A DNA stretch of 64,000 bases from Solanum dulcamara (taxonomy: Eukaryota > Streptophyta > Magnoliopsida > Solanales > Solanaceae): contig NC_077244.1 of the NCBI RefSeq assembly GCF_947179165.1, positions 71,656,144 to 71,720,143 on the forward strand, read 5' to 3'. Of the stretch, positions 1-11,375 are shown one piece after another. A program made the position numbers and the translations under genes. The notes under the pieces were generated by a model, which was not told the origin of the DNA, ran no database searches, and worked only from the letters and a program-made list of their open reading frames with translations. Each line of letters begins with the position of its first letter. Position 1 is the stretch's first letter.

Positions 1-645
1 TGATTATTTTACCACAATACCTATATTAATTGTTGTATAGTCTTAGGTCTTGGGAAATGATTTTGGGAAATAAGTAATTAATGTTGAAGGTAAAATAAGA
101 AAAAAAAATTGTTTTTCTTCCAACATTAAAAGTGACAAGTAAAAGTGAACAGAGGGAGTAATTAATAGCATTAATTATAAGAGTTATTGACTAAATTCCC
201 CCTTATCTTTCCTAGTAAATGTAAATAAGCATCCAAAGACATTTAGAAAGAAGTAGAGATCATTTATTACAGCAAGAGTAAATTTGAAAATAATTAATCT
301 CTTGCTTTCTTAAATGACACTTATTTGGACCAAATTTGAAAGGCAAGAGAGGTATTTTGAACCGGATGGGGTATTAATTCATTGGAAAAATGTTTCACAT
401 GTAAGTACGTTTCCTTTAGGTCCGATTCTCTCTATGATCTTTTATTCATGTCAGAGATTTATAAGCCATTAGAAAATATAGAGAACTTCTAGCCCTATTT
501 ACTTTTATTTTTTCTACAATAATACAAGCAAGTTTCATTTCAATACTCTCAAATTTTATCTTAAAGACAAATTAGGGGTCTTTTAAAATGACGGAATGTT
601 TAAACTCAACATTGTCTATGTTACTATAAGTGAAATAGGACCAAC
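1..645 (-). other. Unfinished 3' intron of the H+-ATPase gene
   Basis: The last visible H+-ATPase exon ends near 646. None of the coding sequence that follows the ILNDG motif in this family (starting with a TIMTISKDR-like stretch) is found on the minus strand here, so an intron longer than 645 bp probably runs off the left edge. Positions 60-165 hold inverted AT-rich sequence ending in gaacagagggagta, which resembles the end of a Stowaway-type MITE. No other gene is seen. Confidence 0.6.
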
Positions 646-3600
646 CATCATTGAGGATTGCAATGATAAGCACCATGAAAGGTGGAAAGTCAAACTTCCA
701 GATAAGGGCCAGAAGCATAAAACCAAGCTGTGACATAAAATAGAAGAAGAATGTCAAAATATCATATAAGAATCATAAAGATTACAGAGAAAAGAAGAAG
801 CAGCCAAAAAACATACCACAATACGGATTGTGATGGAAACAGCATATATCTGTCGATGCAAAAAAAAAAAGACAGATAAGTTATCAAAATCAGAGATGGA
901 TTGTAAGTGCATTTAAGCTCATTCAGGACTACAATCAGGCACTACCTTCAAAATAACAGACGCTAAGATATAGCAAAAAATTAGGATGTATAAGGATCCA
1001 AATATTACGTCTCTAGTAGAACCAACAAGACAAATATATACCGTGTAGTTTTTCATCCTTTGAAAGATTGCTCGACTAGTCAGAACAGCACTAATGATGA
1101 CACTGAGACCAGGTTCGGTAAGAACAATGTCAGAAGCACTACGAGCAGCATCAGTGGCATCATCAACAGCTATCCCAATATCAGCCTTCTTTAAAGCAGG
1201 AGCGTCATTGACTCCATCACCAGTCATTCCACAAATATGCTTCCTAGCTTGCAAGCGCTTTACTATCTCATATTTGTGCTCTAAAGCAATGAGCAAGACA
1301 AGGTATCAGTAAAGACATACATTCTGATAAACAAGTAATGTACCCTATTGAATACCCGAAATTAGAGAAGTACAGAAATTCTCGGAAAGACATATACCAG
1401 GGAATACTCCAGCAAAACCATCAGCCTTTTCTATCAGTTCATCAATTGGTAAAGAAGCAATTGATTCATCCTTAGTCTGCCCCAACAGAGCAGATGAAGG
1501 ATACATGTTGGTTCCCATTCCCAGGCGGCGCCCTGTTTCTTTACCTATAGCCAGTTGATCCCCTGTCAAGAGAACAGACATCAAGAAATTTAAGTAAACA
1601 CATAAACATGTCAAAACTTCGATGTAGCAAAAAAGGCACAACCAGTAAGACGACACCCGTCCGAATTACGTCTGAGCTTTTTACAGAAAAAAGCCATATC
1701 TTGGTAATACACAAGTTGACTGACAGAAGTATAGTCTTTAAAATTCAATAGTGAAAGCCTGAAATCCTTATCAACACAATAAATGAAATGTCAAGGGACA
1801 TGCATAGACATCACTCTCACGCCAATAAGACCAGGTGGTGCCTCTAAACTGAACCATAAACCAGTCCAACTATCATATTGTCCTCATCAAAAATCAAAAA
1901 CAAAAAGGCACAGCCCAATTAAGAATTTGGAACGAATCAAAAGTAGTCTTTGATGCAACAAGCTCAGAATACCGAGAATTAGTAGCAGAGTGCATTACCA
2001 TCTTAAGTTGGTGATAATTTTGAAAACCTCTATTCACTGGATACATTTTTCCTTTCTCTTCCTTTTATTAAAGGGTTAGGTAGCCATTACTATCAAGTTT
2101 AGCATGCAGTCCATTTGCAAACAATACATAAGAATAAAAAATCTGGAAGTACCTGTGATCATTTTAACATTCACTCCAAGATTCAAAGCCCTCCTTATAG
2201 TCTCAGCACTGTCATGTCTTGGTGGATCAAACAAAGGCAAGAGACCAATGAATTGCCATGGTCCTCCGGAACTCTCCTTCCTTCCCTCTGGAACTTCCTG
2301 CATGGAAATTTAGGGTGTGCATGATTAAGCAAATTAAGCCTCTATTTTTTGACATAATGATTGGACTTGGAGACAGCTAACTAATCCCTCCTCTCCACTA
2401 TAAAAGTATTAGGTTATATGCTTAATCTGCAAGATAATTGATTCATTCAATTTATATACAACATGATGAGTTCCACAGATGATAAAAGGAAAGGAAAATA
2501 CCTGGTATGCCACACCAAGTGAGCGCAAGCCCCTCTCAGCAAACTTATCAATCACCGCATGAGCTCTACGTTCTATGTCTGACTTGTTGTGTGCAAGATT
2601 TATGATCTAATCCACATTGCAGTGATTGGTTAGAAAATGTAATCATGGTAAGTAAAAGCAAGCAAAGAAGGACTACTTAGATGATAACAGTCATACCTGC
2701 TCTGGTGCCCCTTTGCTGACCCTGTGCATTTTTCCTTCACCGTCAAGATAAGTAAGTGCTGTTCGCTTGTCAGTTGGATTGAAAGGAAGAAAGTGTATTT
2801 CACGAATGCCAGCGCGTGCCTGAATTAATGGCAGCATTAGAACAGTTCTCTAGCAAAAATGGATGCACTAATCACAGAGTCATGAAGTTCTAAAGTTACC
2901 TCCTTTGGATCAGACAGCATCCCAACAATAGCAGTATCAATGGCATCCTGGTTCTCTGTTCGAGACGCTCGAGCTGCCATCAGAACAACAGTATCTGCAT
3001 CGACACCTTTGGCAAAAACCTGAAAATTTAGCAGGAACAAACAGAAGAAAATCAGAGTCTGTGTGGAATAAGGAATAAGGAATAAGACTAAACCCTTATT
3101 CTCACCTCAACAAGGTTTTTGTCGACAGTAAGTTTGTTTAGTGTAAGGGTCCCTGTCTTGTCACTACAAAGCACGTCCATACCAGCCATTTCCTCAATAG
3201 CTGTCATTCTTTTTGTAATAGCACCCTGTATAGTTAAAATGATGAAATATGCAATCACATATCAGAACTCCTGAACAACGATAACTCACGATTGAAGACA
3301 TGCTGAAACACTATATCCTAAGATAACGATGCTAACTAACAAACCTGTTGAGCGAGGCGATGAGAACCAATTGCCATTGTGACTGAAAGGACCGTTGGCA
3401 TGGCAATTGGAATTCCACCAATGAGAAGGACAAGAAGATTGTCAATCCCAGGACGATATTTGCGGTGTTGGATAGGGTACATCACAATAATCTCTATTAT
3501 CATCCCCACTGCAATAGAACAGATGCAGAAGTTTCCAATAGCAGTCAAAACCTGATAGAGACATCAACAACATTGAATGTCAGATTCAGAAGAATGAGAT

Positions 3601-5150
3601 TATCAACTAATATTCAAAACAAATAAGACAATACAAGTTCAACTCGCCTTTTGGAAGTGTCCCACTTGGTTTGTACTGTCCACAAGGTGCGCAGCCTTCC
3701 CAAAAAAGGTATGAACCCCAGTGGCGATGACTACAGCTTCTATCTCTCCCTGTTTACAGGTTGAACCAGAGTAGACACCATCTCCAGGACCTTTTGTTAC
3801 AGGAAGAGATTCACCAGTCAAAGCAGACTGCAAGTAATAGATAATTTTAGTACCACAGTTAAAGACAAAATATTGAATGCAGAGAGCAGCCACTTATTGA
3901 ATCGTAAAAACTTAATCACCTGGTCAATTTTCAGCGGATCACCTTCAAGAAGACGAGCATCTGCAGGAACAATATCTCCCAGTTTAATACTGATTATGTC
4001 CCCAGGAACTAGAACAGCAGCATCTTCTTCATTCCATTTTCCATCTCGAAGAACCTGCATATATCAACAAGAGCACAGCTTTCAATTAGCTTCTCAACCT
4101 CATACTTCCCATCATAGTTATGAAAGTTAACAACTTTCACATGCCGTCTAATAGAAAATGAATATCAGATTATGGTTGGTGACTCTAGAACCTTGGCTTT
4201 AGGAGCGAGCCGAGCCATGAGAGCAGCTGCTGCATTGCCAGCATTGTTCTCCTCAATAAAACTAATAGTTGAGTTAATCACAAGTAAGGTAATGATACCC
4301 ACAAAATCTTGCCAATCCGGAGGCTTTCCCTATAAAATTCAACATATATTCAATTAAGTCAGAAGAACCAGCATATTATCGAATATAAAGGTAAATCCGA
4401 ATGTCAGTGCTTACTCCTCCATTTGCCAGAGCAATTGCCATAATAGCAGCAGCTTCCATAACCCATGAGAGAGGATTCCACATAAACCCCAAAAATTTCA
4501 AGAATTTGCTCTCCTATAACACAGCACAAACGGTAAATCTTCAACAATCATAACAGTTCACTTTAATTTTTAAGTCAAAAACTTAAACATCAAATTTTCC
4601 ATTAATTCAGCTAGTTCAACTTAAGTCAAGTAATTTTCAGCTAGAAAGAGTCAATTCAAAGTCCAAACAAGACAGACAAGATACTAAAAGAAAACAAAAA
4701 GAGAAAAGAGAAAAAAATTCAGTAACAAAAAGAAAACTAACCCATGAAAGTATCAAATCAAAAAAAGGAAGAGAATATACAGGAGATGCAGTTCAAAGTG
4801 GACCAGCAGGGGAATCAAAAAACAAGAAAAGGAACAACTCTGCAAAAAGAATTAAAAAAAAAAGAGTAATCATCACCACACCTTCTTCTCCTCAAGTTTG
4901 TTGTACCCAAAAATTGCCAACCTTTCTTGGGCAGCCGTACCAGTAAGACCCTCTTTGGTACATCTCAAATTTTCAAAAACTTCTTCAATGGGTATATTCT
5001 CCTGCAATTACAACAGCAACAAAAAAGGAAACAAACCCATTAAAACTAACAAAAGGTTTAGCAAAAAAATCTGATCTTTTTAGTCAGATCCATTACCAAA
5101 TCCACAGTTTCCTTTAAGACAGCATCTAACACCTCAGGTTTCTCCCCCAT
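646..5150 (-). CDS. PMA: Plasma-membrane proton ATPase (P3A-type), 3' end off window
   Basis: This is a proton pump that exports H+ across the plasma membrane using ATP. Exons: 5150-5097, 5001-4882, 4513-4415, 4329-4192, 4054-3920, 3827-3648, 3551-3345, 3225-3105, 3019-2900, 2819-2697, 2606-2502, 2297-2153, 1562-1398, 1280-1042, 849-817, 727-646, giving about 689 of roughly 950 residues. Visible motifs are the actuator loop TGES (exon 6), phosphorylation motif SDKTGT (Asp near residue 333), KGAPEQ in the nucleotide domain, the hinge [11 protein letters not shown], and membrane segments in exons 3, 4, 7, 15 and 16. The start MGEKPEVLD and the [14 protein letters not shown] stretches resemble subfamily II pumps (tobacco PMA4 type). 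The autoinhibitory C-terminus is off the window. The intron after 3648 has a GC donor. Line numbering implies 121 nt in exon 8 where 120 are expected, so a one-base frameshift in a T run at 3115-3120 is possible; otherwise the gene looks intact. Confidence 0.93.
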
Positions 5151-5400
5151 CTTGCTTAATTTCCTCTCTTCCTATTTCAAGATTCAAGAAAAATTTATTA
5201 TTGTATCAATAAGATACTAAAAAAACACCCATCAAAGGAAAACAAGATTACTGAGTTGAGTTATGAGTAGGAAGAGAAGCAAGAACTACCCACGAAAGAA
5301 AGATAGGATTTTTTTGGGTCCAGAAATAGGATTGGTGAGTCGCCCACCAAATCCTAAAATAGTGTGGAGACCAATATACTAACAGGCTCCAAACACTGCT
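5151..5400 (-). promoter_or_regulatory. Probable 5' leader and upstream region of the H+-ATPase gene, with a short uORF
   Basis: Upstream of the ATG (minus strand) is a pyrimidine-rich leader-like stretch. A short upstream ORF at 5232-5206 reads ATG, seven sense codons and TGA. Leaders with short uORFs are known for Nicotiana PMA genes. A CAG-like acceptor near 5173 would allow a leader intron, which could remove the uORF. The transcription start cannot be placed. Confidence 0.4.
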
Positions 5401-6060
5401 TACCTGTTACTCTCCCTTGCAAAATACTTATCATAATTTATTTATTTTTTAAATCAAATTATACCAACTTTGACTGATATTATCACCTTTTTTGCCCAGA
5501 GTTAAATAATACAATTTTTGACTAATACTATTATAATTTTCTTTTTGAAGTTTGAAAGTAAAATAATACGAATTTACCAACTTATAATATTTTTTGTATT
5601 TTAAAATATCAAATAATCTAATCTAATTTTAAAAATTAATTAAATTCAAAATGACTCTTAAAAAATTATTTTATTTTCTAGTTCATTTAAAAAAAACAAT
5701 ATCTATTTTTTAGTAACATTTTAATTCTAACTTTTTAAATAACATACTTAAGATCATAAAATTAAAGAATATTTTGACCACCTATTTTAAGTTTAAAATC
5801 ATAAAACTTAAAAGTTTTTATATTTTTTAAGTCTTATATTAAATTTAAAATCAGATAAATAAATTGATATAGAATGAATAATAATATTAATATACAATTT
5901 GTCAAAGTTCCTACCAACTTTAACCCTTTTTTAACTTTATATTGCATTATTTTTTCTTTCACTAAAATAAACTCTGCTTTATTTTACTTTTTGTGTTTTC
6001 ATCACTAAAAAGAGTAACAGAGTTTCTTTCCAGATAAAGAGATTCTATTGTCTCAGTTAG
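5401..6060. other. AT-rich intergenic sequence, nothing recognised
   Basis: The sequence is over 75 percent A+T by eye, with no open frame of note, no RNA gene and no clear repeat ends. It probably consists of decayed MITE or LTR material upstream of the H+-ATPase gene. Confidence 0.5.
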
Positions 6061-6064
6061 TGAG

Positions 6065-6870
6065 TGACCATTTGGAGTAATGGGAACTATTAAACGGCTG
6101 TTATCTCATGTATTTAAAATAAGTAAATCAGAAATAATAAAAATGGAAAAAAATAGTAGCTAAGTCTACAGAATTTATTATGTATTCTTAAGAAATTTAA
6201 TTCGCTCACTGTATTTAAGGTTATGGATTATTTTCTCATAGAATAAAACGGATAGAACATTAAAAAAGTAGCAGTATCTCAAACTTCAATAATTTCAGCG
6301 AACTCATAAAGCAGCAACGAAATCACACAAGGACACAACTTTGTTTGTAAGAAAATATATGTAGAAGAGGGAGAAATTTCGATGTCGAAAGATGAGAGGA
6401 GGCCTCTCTATTTATAGCCAACAAAGGTTGTGAATATATTTGTTCAGAATAGTCTCATATGTTCAGAACAAGCATTGTATCTTTTGGAAAAGAAATGTCT
6501 TTTCGAAAGGAATAGGTCCTTTCCGAAATATTTTTGCAAAATTTAAATTCTATTTATTAGTTAATTTAATTTAATTAATTATTCTATAATTTCGAATTAA
6601 TATTCAGAAAAATAAAATTAATTAATGAGATTAATAAATAAATTCATTTGGCGTTGTCGAAGCCGAGCTGAGCGACGACGACGACGGCATCCTCTACTTA
6701 ACCCTTTAAGGGTTAAAAGAAGTGTTTCCTTATATAAGACAAAACATTTCATTTCTTTTACCAATGAGAGAGAAATGACCTTTCATTTTTTCTATATTTG
6801 ATTTCCCACATTTCTCAATTATTATTTCTGATTCACACTTCGCTTAAACCCAACAACAACAAAGTCAGAA
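6065..6870 (-). mobile_element. Probable solo LTR or LTR relic (copia-like)
   Basis: On the minus strand the segment opens with TGTTGGGTTTAAGCG (near 6855). It then has a CG-rich GTCGTCGTCG stretch (near 6680), a TATA-box region GGCTATAAATAGAGAGGCC (near 6415-6397) and a leader-like pyrimidine stretch. This order (TG start, enhancer-like part, TATAAATAG, leader) is that of a retrotransposon LTR. No coding region, primer-binding site or confident target duplication was found, so the boundaries are approximate. Confidence 0.45.
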
Positions 6871-6959
6871 ATTTCGTAAAAAATATTTTAAAATAATAAT
6901 TTATAATACATATGTATTTAAAAATTCATATATATTTTGAAAGCAAATTGTAAAAATAA

Positions 6960-7015
6960 AGAGGTGTGCCTGCACATGCTCATGTGCCCCCCCCCCCCCC
7001 GGCGCACACACACAG
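6960..7015. repeat. Poly-C tract with CA dinucleotide run
   Basis: A run of about 14 C at 6986-7000 is followed by GGCG and (CA)n. It is flanked on the left by the imperfect palindrome gcacatgctcatgtgc. It is a simple-sequence locus with no gene. Confidence 0.8.
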
Positions 7016-8497
7016 TACCATACTTCTTTTTTAGTAGTCTTTTTCCTCCCCTTTTATTTTTTTTTATAGCTTTGAATTAATTAAACTTTTGTAGTTTTAT
7101 TTGTGAATAAGAAGAAAGACAAATAAATATACTCTTGTCCACAAAAATAAAGTATTTTCTTTTTTTAATAAAAAGACAGTCAACTTTTTTAATGCACGTT
7201 ACTTAGTTGTACTACATAACTTCTTTGACGTATAGCTGGTCACAGTCTATATTGATCCAGAAAATATTTTTTACAAAAAAGGTAGTTAAACTAATAATAG
7301 TAATAGTATTTTTTGTTGGATCTCTTCAACATTATCTTATTTTTAATTATTTTGTTGTGGACTGATATATTTGCATATAATAAAAACACTTTAAGCCTGC
7401 AAGTTGACACATTCCTTCAACCAGTAGACCTAGTCAATTTATTTTCACCTTCCTTAGCAATTTTATTGTTTGTTAGACTGCATAAGGGTCATGTATTGTT
7501 CTTAATTATTTTTCAACAAACAAATCATAGTTTATTACGTCATCTTAATAATATAATCATTTTGTTTACACTAACAAATTCAAGTAAATAAATACTAATA
7601 TTAATTCGATTTCAACTATGCTCTAATTCTATGCATAAATTTTTCGATCGAAAACTTATTGTTAATTGGAGAAATGATTATGAATTTTATTTTAAATTAT
7701 ATATTTTAAAAGTCTTTTTTTATTATTTTTAAATTTTTATCTCCAAAAATTGTCATTGCATAAATTAAGATAAGAAAAATACAAATATTTAACTGTAAAC
7801 TCAGTCGTTATTAGCTAATCTTGAAATGACCATTGGGAATTGTGATATCTTGAAATGTACATGAATATAAAGTTGGTATATAGCTAATCTTTGTTGTTGT
7901 TTTTTTTTTTTGCTTGTTTAGTCATGTTCATGTACCCACGTTTGAGAACAATAATTGAAATACAAATCCATGATCTTGGCCATTACACATAATTATAATT
8001 TTGACAAAGTCACATGGGATTCCATAAATCCTTAATTAATAAAGTTGAAGGCATCAAAATATACTAATAATAATAATTAGGACGTGATTATCACTTCTAA
8101 ATTACTTCCAACAAAAACTAGCCATTTGGCAATCGACAATTCATCACCTAAACAAAATTTTAACATATGAAAATAATATCTGTATATATATAATTAGCAA
8201 ATCATTGACCAATTCATTTAAGTTTTTCTTCTTTCAATTGAAAAGATACAATAATTGTTTTTAGTGGAACTTTTCACATAAGAAAAATAAAATAAAATAA
8301 AAATGGACAGCTTTTTGTGGTGTCCACCGAACAATCAGCAAATCGTTAATATTTTTTGGAAAAGAATAGTAGGTAACTTGAATTAGTTTTAACCGTTTAA
8401 TATGTCATTTTCCAAGGATTTTTTTCTGGCCCCTATTAAAATTTGTCATTTCATGGCTTCTCTCTTTTTTCTTTTGTTGTTAGCTGGCTTTATGTTA
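7016..8497. other. AT-rich intergenic sequence, no gene supported
   Basis: The only longer open frame (7313-7591 plus, 92 aa) is a leucine/isoleucine/phenylalanine-rich chance translation of AT-rich DNA, with no family resemblance and no splice context. No repeat boundaries were recognised. Confidence 0.5.
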
Positions 8498-8727
8498 CTC
8501 CCGTTTCAAAATAGTTATTACGTATTATTTCTTAAAAATTAATAATTTAATTTAATATATTTAAAATTATTATATAAATATTTTAAAATTATACAAAAAG
8601 TACTAAAAGTTATAATACTCATATGAATATATGATAAAAAAAAATACATCTTAAAATATTAATCAATATTTATATCGGTTGATTTTCAAAAAGGAAATTA
8701 TGACAAGTATTTTGGAATGGAAGGAAG
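8498..8727. mobile_element. Stowaway-type MITE
   Basis: The 230 bp element starts CTCCCGTTTCAAAATAG and ends with the near-complement (tattttggaatggaaggaag). It is flanked by TA at 8496-8497 and 8728-8729, the Tc1/mariner target duplication. The interior is AT-rich and non-coding. Confidence 0.7.
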
Positions 8728-8749
8728 TACAAACTTTTTGAATATTTTA

Positions 8750-9042
8750 TTACTTCCGGTGCCTCAAATTATTTGTTGTCCTTACTTAAAATAATTATCT
8801 TCAAATATCTCATTATTTTAAAAGTTCAAAATAAAATTAATTATTCTTTTATCCTTAGTATTAATTGTTCTTAAAGATTACAAGTACTTCAACAAAATAA
8901 ATATTTAGCATTAAAGAGAAATAATATTTTAAAATATAAATAAGAATAAAATAATTAAAATCATCTCTAATTAATGTTTTTTCTAAGAAATGTGCAGAAA
9001 AAATAGAAATACCAAAGATAATTTGAGGCAGACGAATAACTA
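8750..9042. mobile_element. Stowaway-like MITE, second family
   Basis: The left end reads cttccggtgcctcaaatta and the right end has taatttgaggcag, an inverted match around TGCCTCAAATTA. The interior (cttcaacaaaataaatatt...) recurs in diverged form at 51870-52025, which supports a dispersed family. Confidence 0.5.
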
Positions 9043-9224
9043 ACAAGATCCAACTATTAACAAAGTTTATTTAAAGTAAATAACATTAATTAAGCCATTC
9101 TTGATTAATAATATCCATATTAAAACGTACGTACATCCGTAAATAAGATTTTAAAGTCGGTTAACATAAATATAGGAGTAATATTAATGCACTCAATACT
9201 TCTCGTGGCAATAAATGCAAACGT

Positions 9225-9715
9225 AACAAAGATAGATATATACTTCATTCTCCTACGAGTTTTTTAATCAAATATAAATTTCAACAAAAAAATTAACGAC
9301 GACTCATATTTCTATCAAAGAAGTAAATAAAATTTATATGCTTAAATATTCATCAAATAAATTATATATAAATTAGATAAAATATTATACTTCTAACATA
9401 GATAGATATACTTCTATTCCTTATGAGTTGTTTAACCAAATATAGATTTCAACATAAAATTAACGACGACTCGTGTTTCTATCAAAGAAGTAAATAATAC
9501 TTATATGCTTAAATATTCATCAATCAACTTATATAATTAGATAAAATATTATACTTCTAACATAGATAGATATATTTCTATTTTTTATGAGTTGTTTAAC
9601 CAAATATAGATTTCAACATAAAATTAACGACGACTCGTGTTTCTATTAAAGAAGTAAATAATATTTATATGCTTAAATATTCATCAATTAACTTATATGT
9701 AAATTAGATAAATAT
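9225..9715. repeat. Three tandem copies of a ~165 bp unit
   Basis: Copies share landmarks such as taacgacgact (at 9294, 9461 and 9625, spacing 167 and 164), tagatagata and tatgcttaaatattcatca. Copies 2 and 3 are nearly identical and copy 1 is more diverged. There is no coding potential, so this looks like a small tandem array or local duplication of AT-rich repeat. Confidence 0.85.
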
Positions 9716-10183
9716 CAAAGGAGTTCTAACCTCTTGAAATTTTGTATAACTTATCCATAATGCACCTTTCTAAATCTACAATTTTCTGTTCAGAAAGAAT
9801 ATCTGGTCCTTATATATACAATTACATTTTTGGGATTAAATCCTAGTCCAAAAACGTACAGGATTCTTTTTCTCCTCAATCTTAATCCAACACTGTATAG
9901 AATGTTTTTTCTCCAAGTAATTGTACATGTTGTTGGGATATACCCAATCCAAAAAGTGTAAGAAAATTCCCTTCTAGAAGATCAGTTATTTTTGACCAAA
10001 ACATGTATTAGCATTTTCTTTCTCTTGAAAGATTATTTTTTTTTCCCATGAATTCCTGAGGCACAAGATTTAATTTTTAACAACCTGACATTTCAGCTTA
10101 AAATAATTGTCATCCTAAAAATTCAAGACTAACATTAAAGATACACTTCTTTATAATTATGGATTAATTTTCAAAACAAAATT
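9716..10183. other. Intergenic sequence, nothing recognised
   Basis: Mixed AT-rich sequence with the weakly repeated phrases aatcctagtccaaaaacgta and aatcttaatccaacactgta. It may be old retroelement sequence. No gene or RNA is supported. Confidence 0.4.
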
Positions 10184-10819
10184 GGGAAAAGACATAATTT
10201 TTTTTTGAATTTGTCACAAAAAATTATTTACACACTTAAATTATTATAACGATCTATTACACACCTGAATTACTTAAAAGTGAATTTAATTTCATCCTGA
10301 TGCACATACAACCACTCATATGATAAGAAGTGTTTCACACTCGCGCTATGTCAATGCTACATTAATAATTATGTCAGATTTCAAAAAAATAATAATTCAT
10401 GTCACCCCAATTACTTCTTCTTTCCTAAACACCATTAAACCACCACCATTGTTATTTTCAACAAATTCACCTCTCCACCACCCACAATCAAATTTACCAA
10501 TTTAATCTTTCCACATCCGCTGCCACCATAAAAAAAGGGTAACAACCATAATAAATTTGACTAAATTCATCATCACCACTGCCACCATTAAAATTCATCA
10601 TAGTTATAACCACAAATTCCAGCATCCACATCAAAATCACATGAGTTTCATTGTCAATTATCAAAATTGTAAAAGTGTGTAATGGATCGCCACACCAATT
10701 TTTGGGATGGAAATAAGTTCACTTCTAAATTATAAAAATGTGTAATTGATCGTCATGATAATTTAAATGTGTAACTAATTTTTTGATACTAGTTTAAGGA
10801 GAAATTTATGTCTTTTTCC
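10184..10819. mobile_element. Mutator-like non-autonomous element (636 bp) with long terminal inverted repeats
   Basis: The left end GGGAAAAGACATAA and the reverse complement of the right end (GGAAAAAGACATAA) begin terminal inverted repeats of roughly 110 bp (10184-10300 and 10700-10819). Both contain forms of ttacacattTaaattatNatNacgatc. Flanking sequence AAACAAAATT is duplicated at 10174-10183 and 10820-10829. A 9-10 bp target duplication with long inverted repeats is the Mutator pattern. The interior is CACC/CAT-rich and non-coding. Confidence 0.7.
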
Positions 10820-10829
10820 AAACAAAATT

Positions 10830-11375
10830 AGGAATAAGAATGACTTAATAATATTTTATCTATCTTTTAAAAAACCTAAAAAAAAATAATTTAAAAAAAT
10901 AAAGCGAGAGTTCGACGTATGAATATTTGTTTAGAAGTTAAAAAGTTGGAGTTAAAAAATGATTAAACATGGGGCATGCGAAAAGCTTAGTGATGCCTTT
11001 ACTTTTCCTCCATATTCAGCTCTCTCTCCCTCTCTTTCTTTTTTTTTTTTCATTAAGTAGTCAAGTTTGGATTAAAATTTCGATTAAATTAAAATTATAC
11101 ACTGCAAAATTTATTTAAAAATATCGCTTTCAACATAATTTTTTCATAGTCAAAACACAAATTCAAAACTAAAAAAAATAATGTCACTAATGCATTACAA
11201 ACCCGGAAGTTTTCTTTTCTTCAACTTTCCACATTTCCATCTTTCTTTTATCTTTACTTTTCCTTTTCCTCTTTTCTACTTTTCTACTTTTCTACTATCC
11301 GTACACTATCTATAACTTACTTTTTGGCTCCTTTTACAGTCATACATCGCCTTTAAGATTTTTGCCTTTTTTCGC
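10830..11375. other. Intergenic sequence with CT-rich and poly-T tracts
   Basis: A CT-rich run (ctctctccctctctttc plus poly-T, 11021-11051) and a tttctacttttctac repeat (11276-11295) stand out. No gene is seen. Confidence 0.5.

Noticed and set aside
7313..7591. 92-codon open frame, plus strand
   Set aside because: Low-complexity translation of AT-rich DNA with no family resemblance, promoter or splice context.
9225..9715. Regular spaced repeats that might resemble a CRISPR array
   Set aside because: The units are contiguous 165 bp tandem repeats without spacers, in a plant genome.
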